The notes under the pieces are model-generated. The model was not told the DNA's origin, ran no database searches, and saw only the letters and a list, made by a program, of their open reading frames with translations. From Pogonophryne albipinna (lineage: Eukaryota; Chordata; Actinopteri; Perciformes; Artedidraconidae), in NCBI GenBank assembly GCA_028583405.1, contig CM053243.1:30307632-30371631 (forward strand): a DNA stretch of 64,000 bases, in the 5' to 3' direction. Below are positions 10,005 through 64,000 of this stretch, in pieces. The position numbers and the translations under genes were made by a program. Within the stretch, counting starts at the first letter, position 1. The number at the start of each line of letters is the position of its first letter.

Positions 10005-10011
10005 AGCACCA
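10005..10011 (-). promoter_or_regulatory. miR-29 seed match 2 in fbn1 3' UTR
   Basis: The plus strand TAGCACCA equals TGGTGCTA in the mRNA, a full 8mer match to the miR-29 seed, about 250 bases from the first site. Confidence 0.5.
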
Positions 10012-10515
10012 GTAAATATGAATTATTCTAGTCAGTAGGGAAGATGGAAAAGCATAGTTTAAATATGCAGTAGGAGTCATTCAAGCTCAGACATGGCTAC
10101 ATCTCAATAGTTCATGGTTGGTTCCTTTCCTCTCCTAAACATTCCCATAACATTCTTTCATATACACTCCATGAAATGAATAACTGGAAAGAAGAAATGT
10201 GTTTACTTTCATGTATGCAGGTTTGTTCGGTTATTTACCTGAGGGGAGGAAATGAATTCATCGCAGACTATTGGGACTCACTCTTTCCTCTCACCTAAGC
10301 TTGGTTCTAAAAAGTTCTTTCTGCAGTCCTCATGCCCTTTCAAAGTGGCACTTGATTCCACATATCATCTTACAACGTTAACCCCTACCCTGAAAAACCA
10401 TTCACAATCTTTCTAGTGCTTCACACACTGCTGATGTTGTGTGTTAGGGCAATGTGTTCTTCATTTGACTGAAATCTATCATATCTCCTTAATCAGCTGG
10501 CTTTTTCCACTGAAA

Positions 10516-10602
10516 TTGTATCTATGATATGTAGAATCATCTTTGGCAATCTTTTGCATCTTTGTATCTATGATATGTAGAATCATCTTTGGCATCTTTT
10601 GC
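10516..10602. repeat. 46-base-period tandem duplication in the fbn1 3' UTR
   Basis: The block TTGTATCTATGATATGTAGA with its continuation to TTTGGC occurs at 10516-10547 and again at 10562-10593, almost identical. It is a recent local duplication. Confidence 0.8.
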
Positions 10603-10775
10603 CAACCCTCCTTCTTGTCTCTTTGGTGGCGAGCCGATCTCCCTGTGGGAGCAAGTAGAAGTTGCCCCTGACTGCTGATCCAGAGTCAGAGATGTTTTAG
10701 CTTTTTTTGGAAGTGTGAGCCTGACACTGAATTAGCAGCTGCCTGCAACATCTGCCTGTCTCAGTCTTGTGATGG

Positions 10776-62282
<51,507 letters not shown>

Positions 62283-62323
62283 CGGCTAGAAGAGAGTGAT
62301 GATGAGTCACTCTCTTCTAGCCG
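62283..62323. other. perfect 17-bp inverted repeat with AP-1-like core
   Basis: CGGCTAGAAGAGAGTGA, a 7-base loop TGATGAG, then the exact inverse. TGAGTCA (AP-1 consensus) spans loop and second arm at 62303-62309. Confidence 0.8.
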
Positions 62324-62929
62324 ATGCATTAAGAGGCAAGAGAGCCTACTGACTGTGTGTAAATCACGTATTGCCATGTTTAGTGCAAATCTTTCATCAT
62401 CATCCCAAGTGATTTCAATGGAGTCACAACGAAGGCTCGACCTTACAACTTCATAGCTATATATTTGTTCAGCAGGAGCAAAAATTCCTGCGTGCAATCA
62501 GCAGCAGCGTGGCTGGATCTCAGCAGTCCCACATTCCAACCTAAATCACATTTGTAACCAACAAAGTGCGCGTTGATATACCAGGCTGCATTTTCACTGC
62601 AGTCAGCTGTGCCTGGTGGAGGGGCCGCTGGCCAGCAGATCACCAGCCACTTGGCAGCACACAGCTCTGCAGTGGTGGTGTGTTAATGTCGAGCCCTGAT
62701 TGCTCCAGGATCATTCCACATCCAAATAACCCCTGAGTCCTGAGTGCAGCTACCTCTCCCCTGGTCAGAGCATGTGTTTGTTGAAAACCTTGTGTTCTTG
62801 CTAAAGTGATAAGATCAAGCCATAATTGAGGCACTGCTCTGTAAATTGCATTAACAACAGTGCGGGGTTGTGTATGTGCTCATGTTTGTGTGAGAGCACA
62901 ATGGCTTTCCCTTGGGAGGTTTAGTTAGT

Positions 62930-63470
62930 TTAGTTAGTTTATTAGGATCCACATTAGCTGGTGCATAACAACAGCTAATCTTCCTGGGGTCCACAAATAA
63001 CATAAAACATGACATTTGACAGTACATTACAAGACAATGATACAAATCGTGTACGGCGTCAATTTTCCTTCAAACAGTGACTTTCATATCAACCATCACA
63101 TACAGCTTATTTTCTGATTCCCCATTTCCTTGGCATGTGTTTAAAAAACCTATATGAATCGGTGTGCTGCTGTATGTTTACCATAACCTGTCTGCTGCTT
63201 GTGTAATTTACAATCTTTGGGCTTCTAGATGCCTCTTCAATCGTCTTTTGAAGCTTGCTTTAGTTGTTTCTTTAGAAATCTGATCTGGCAGTGTGTTCCA
63301 TGCAGCCATGGCTCTATACAGCACTGTGCTCTTCATAGACTCTGTTTTGGCTTTAGGGATTTGATAGCAACCTCTTGTGGCATGTCTCGTTTTATATGTA
63401 TGGATTTTAGAGCTAGGTGTAAGTTGCTTATATAGACAGGTTGGAGGTGGTGATGGATACTAGCCAAGGA
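62930..63470 (-). repeat. LINE 3' fragment with RT ORF C-terminus
   Basis: On the minus strand an open frame reads YKTRHATRGCYQIPKAK, then YRAMAAWNTLPDQI and FKRRLKRHLEAQRL, stop at 63208. These are the closing motifs of a LINE ORF2. A 3' UTR follows (63207 to about 62930) ending near TTTAGTTAGTTTAGTTAG. It differs from the LINE at 3555. 5' truncated. Confidence 0.75.
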
Positions 63471-64000
63471 AATTCCAGTGAAAGTAACTTAACCCAAAAC
63501 ATGACTGTAAACGTTGGCCTACTTTCCTTACCTCTATTAGTACAACCAAATGCAAGATGAAGGACCAAATAACTGATCAATTGACAGGGCAGAAAATATT
63601 ATAATGCTCATTATTGATCAAATTTGTACGATTAGTAAGATGACAATATGAGGCATTTTTTCTAAATAAGAGTTAACCAAGTACCAACATATTGTTTTTG
63701 AAAACATTTTGGTTCCAATATTCTATAGATATTGCGATACTAGAGTTATAGTGAATTATTATGGCCACGACAAAAGGTAAGCCTGTTTTACTATGAAGTC
63801 CTTATCAGCAAACGTAAAAGTAAATACCAGTGGCAAATCAACATTTTAAAACTAGATGGGATTAAATCTTCTTTCCATTCAACATTTATTAATCAGAAAC
63901 CAAAACAAGACACCAACAGCTTTGTTTAAGAGGTTCCTTGTAAACATCTACAAGATACTGTGTGCTTGATTTGAATTCCTCACGAGTCTCACAAACCCTT
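63471..64000. other. fbn1 intron at window end, nothing recognised
   Basis: AT-rich sequence; no exon or repeat recognised. Confidence 0.4.

Larger units (their letters stand above)
9545..10775 (-). other. fbn1: fbn1 3' UTR (inferred)
   Basis: Non-coding sequence after the fbn1 stop. It contains two miR-29 seed complements (9751-9757 and 10005-10011) and a tandem duplication with a 46-base period at about 10516-10600. The extent depends on the poly(A) signal at 9539. Confidence 0.5.

Overview
The window is nuclear DNA from a ray-finned (teleost-type) fish. The evidence is vertebrate genes cut into short GT-AG exons, long (CA)n/(GT)n microsatellites in the introns, and fish-type L2-like LINE, hAT, Tc1-like and TTAA-flanked repeats. 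I cannot name the species. Gene order is the conserved vertebrate block slc12a1 - dut - fbn1 (human 15q21.1). This supports calling the large gene fibrillin-1 rather than fibrillin-2 or -3.

Layout. 252-1803 (+): the last six coding exons of slc12a1 (NKCC2 cotransporter), followed by a 3' UTR to about 3 kb that contains a repeat tail. 2437-6270: a repeat-rich intergenic region with a 5'-truncated LINE on the minus strand, split by a hAT-type element that itself carries a TTAA-flanked palindromic MITE. 6630-9222 (+): dut, encoding dUTPase in six exons, with promoter-like motifs (TCTCGCGAGA, CCAAT, a palindromic E2F site) and a possible alternative upstream first exon for a mitochondrial form. 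9.5-59.2 kb (-): fbn1, tail-to-tail with dut. I could place 60 coding exons, from hybrid domain 1 to the stop codon. Their summed length keeps one open frame (8,156 nt, 2,717 complete codons plus stop). Only the signal peptide, N-terminal domain and EGF1-3 lie beyond the right edge. 59.2-64 kb is intron.

The fbn1 product is an extracellular microfibril protein. Seen here, in order: hyb1, cbEGF1-2, TB1, a Pro/Gln/Gly-rich segment, EGF4, cbEGF3-6, TB2, cbEGF7-9, hyb2, cbEGF10, TB3, cbEGF11-22, TB4 (with RGD), cbEGF23-24, TB5, cbEGF25-31, TB6, cbEGF32-36, TB7, cbEGF37-43, and a furin-type site releasing a C-terminal asprosin-like propeptide. Domain count and order equal the human protein. Nearly every exon is a phase 1-1 unit encoding one domain.

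I found no undescribed multi-gene system. The most interesting observations are an in-frame candidate mitochondrial first exon for dut, a second RGD motif in the TB3 exon, a GC-AG intron after cbEGF32, a (TG)n tract abutting the acceptor of the RGD-bearing TB4 exon, two miR-29 seed sites in the fbn1 3' UTR, and a rearranged foldback Tc1-like element with telomere-like tracts in its arms.
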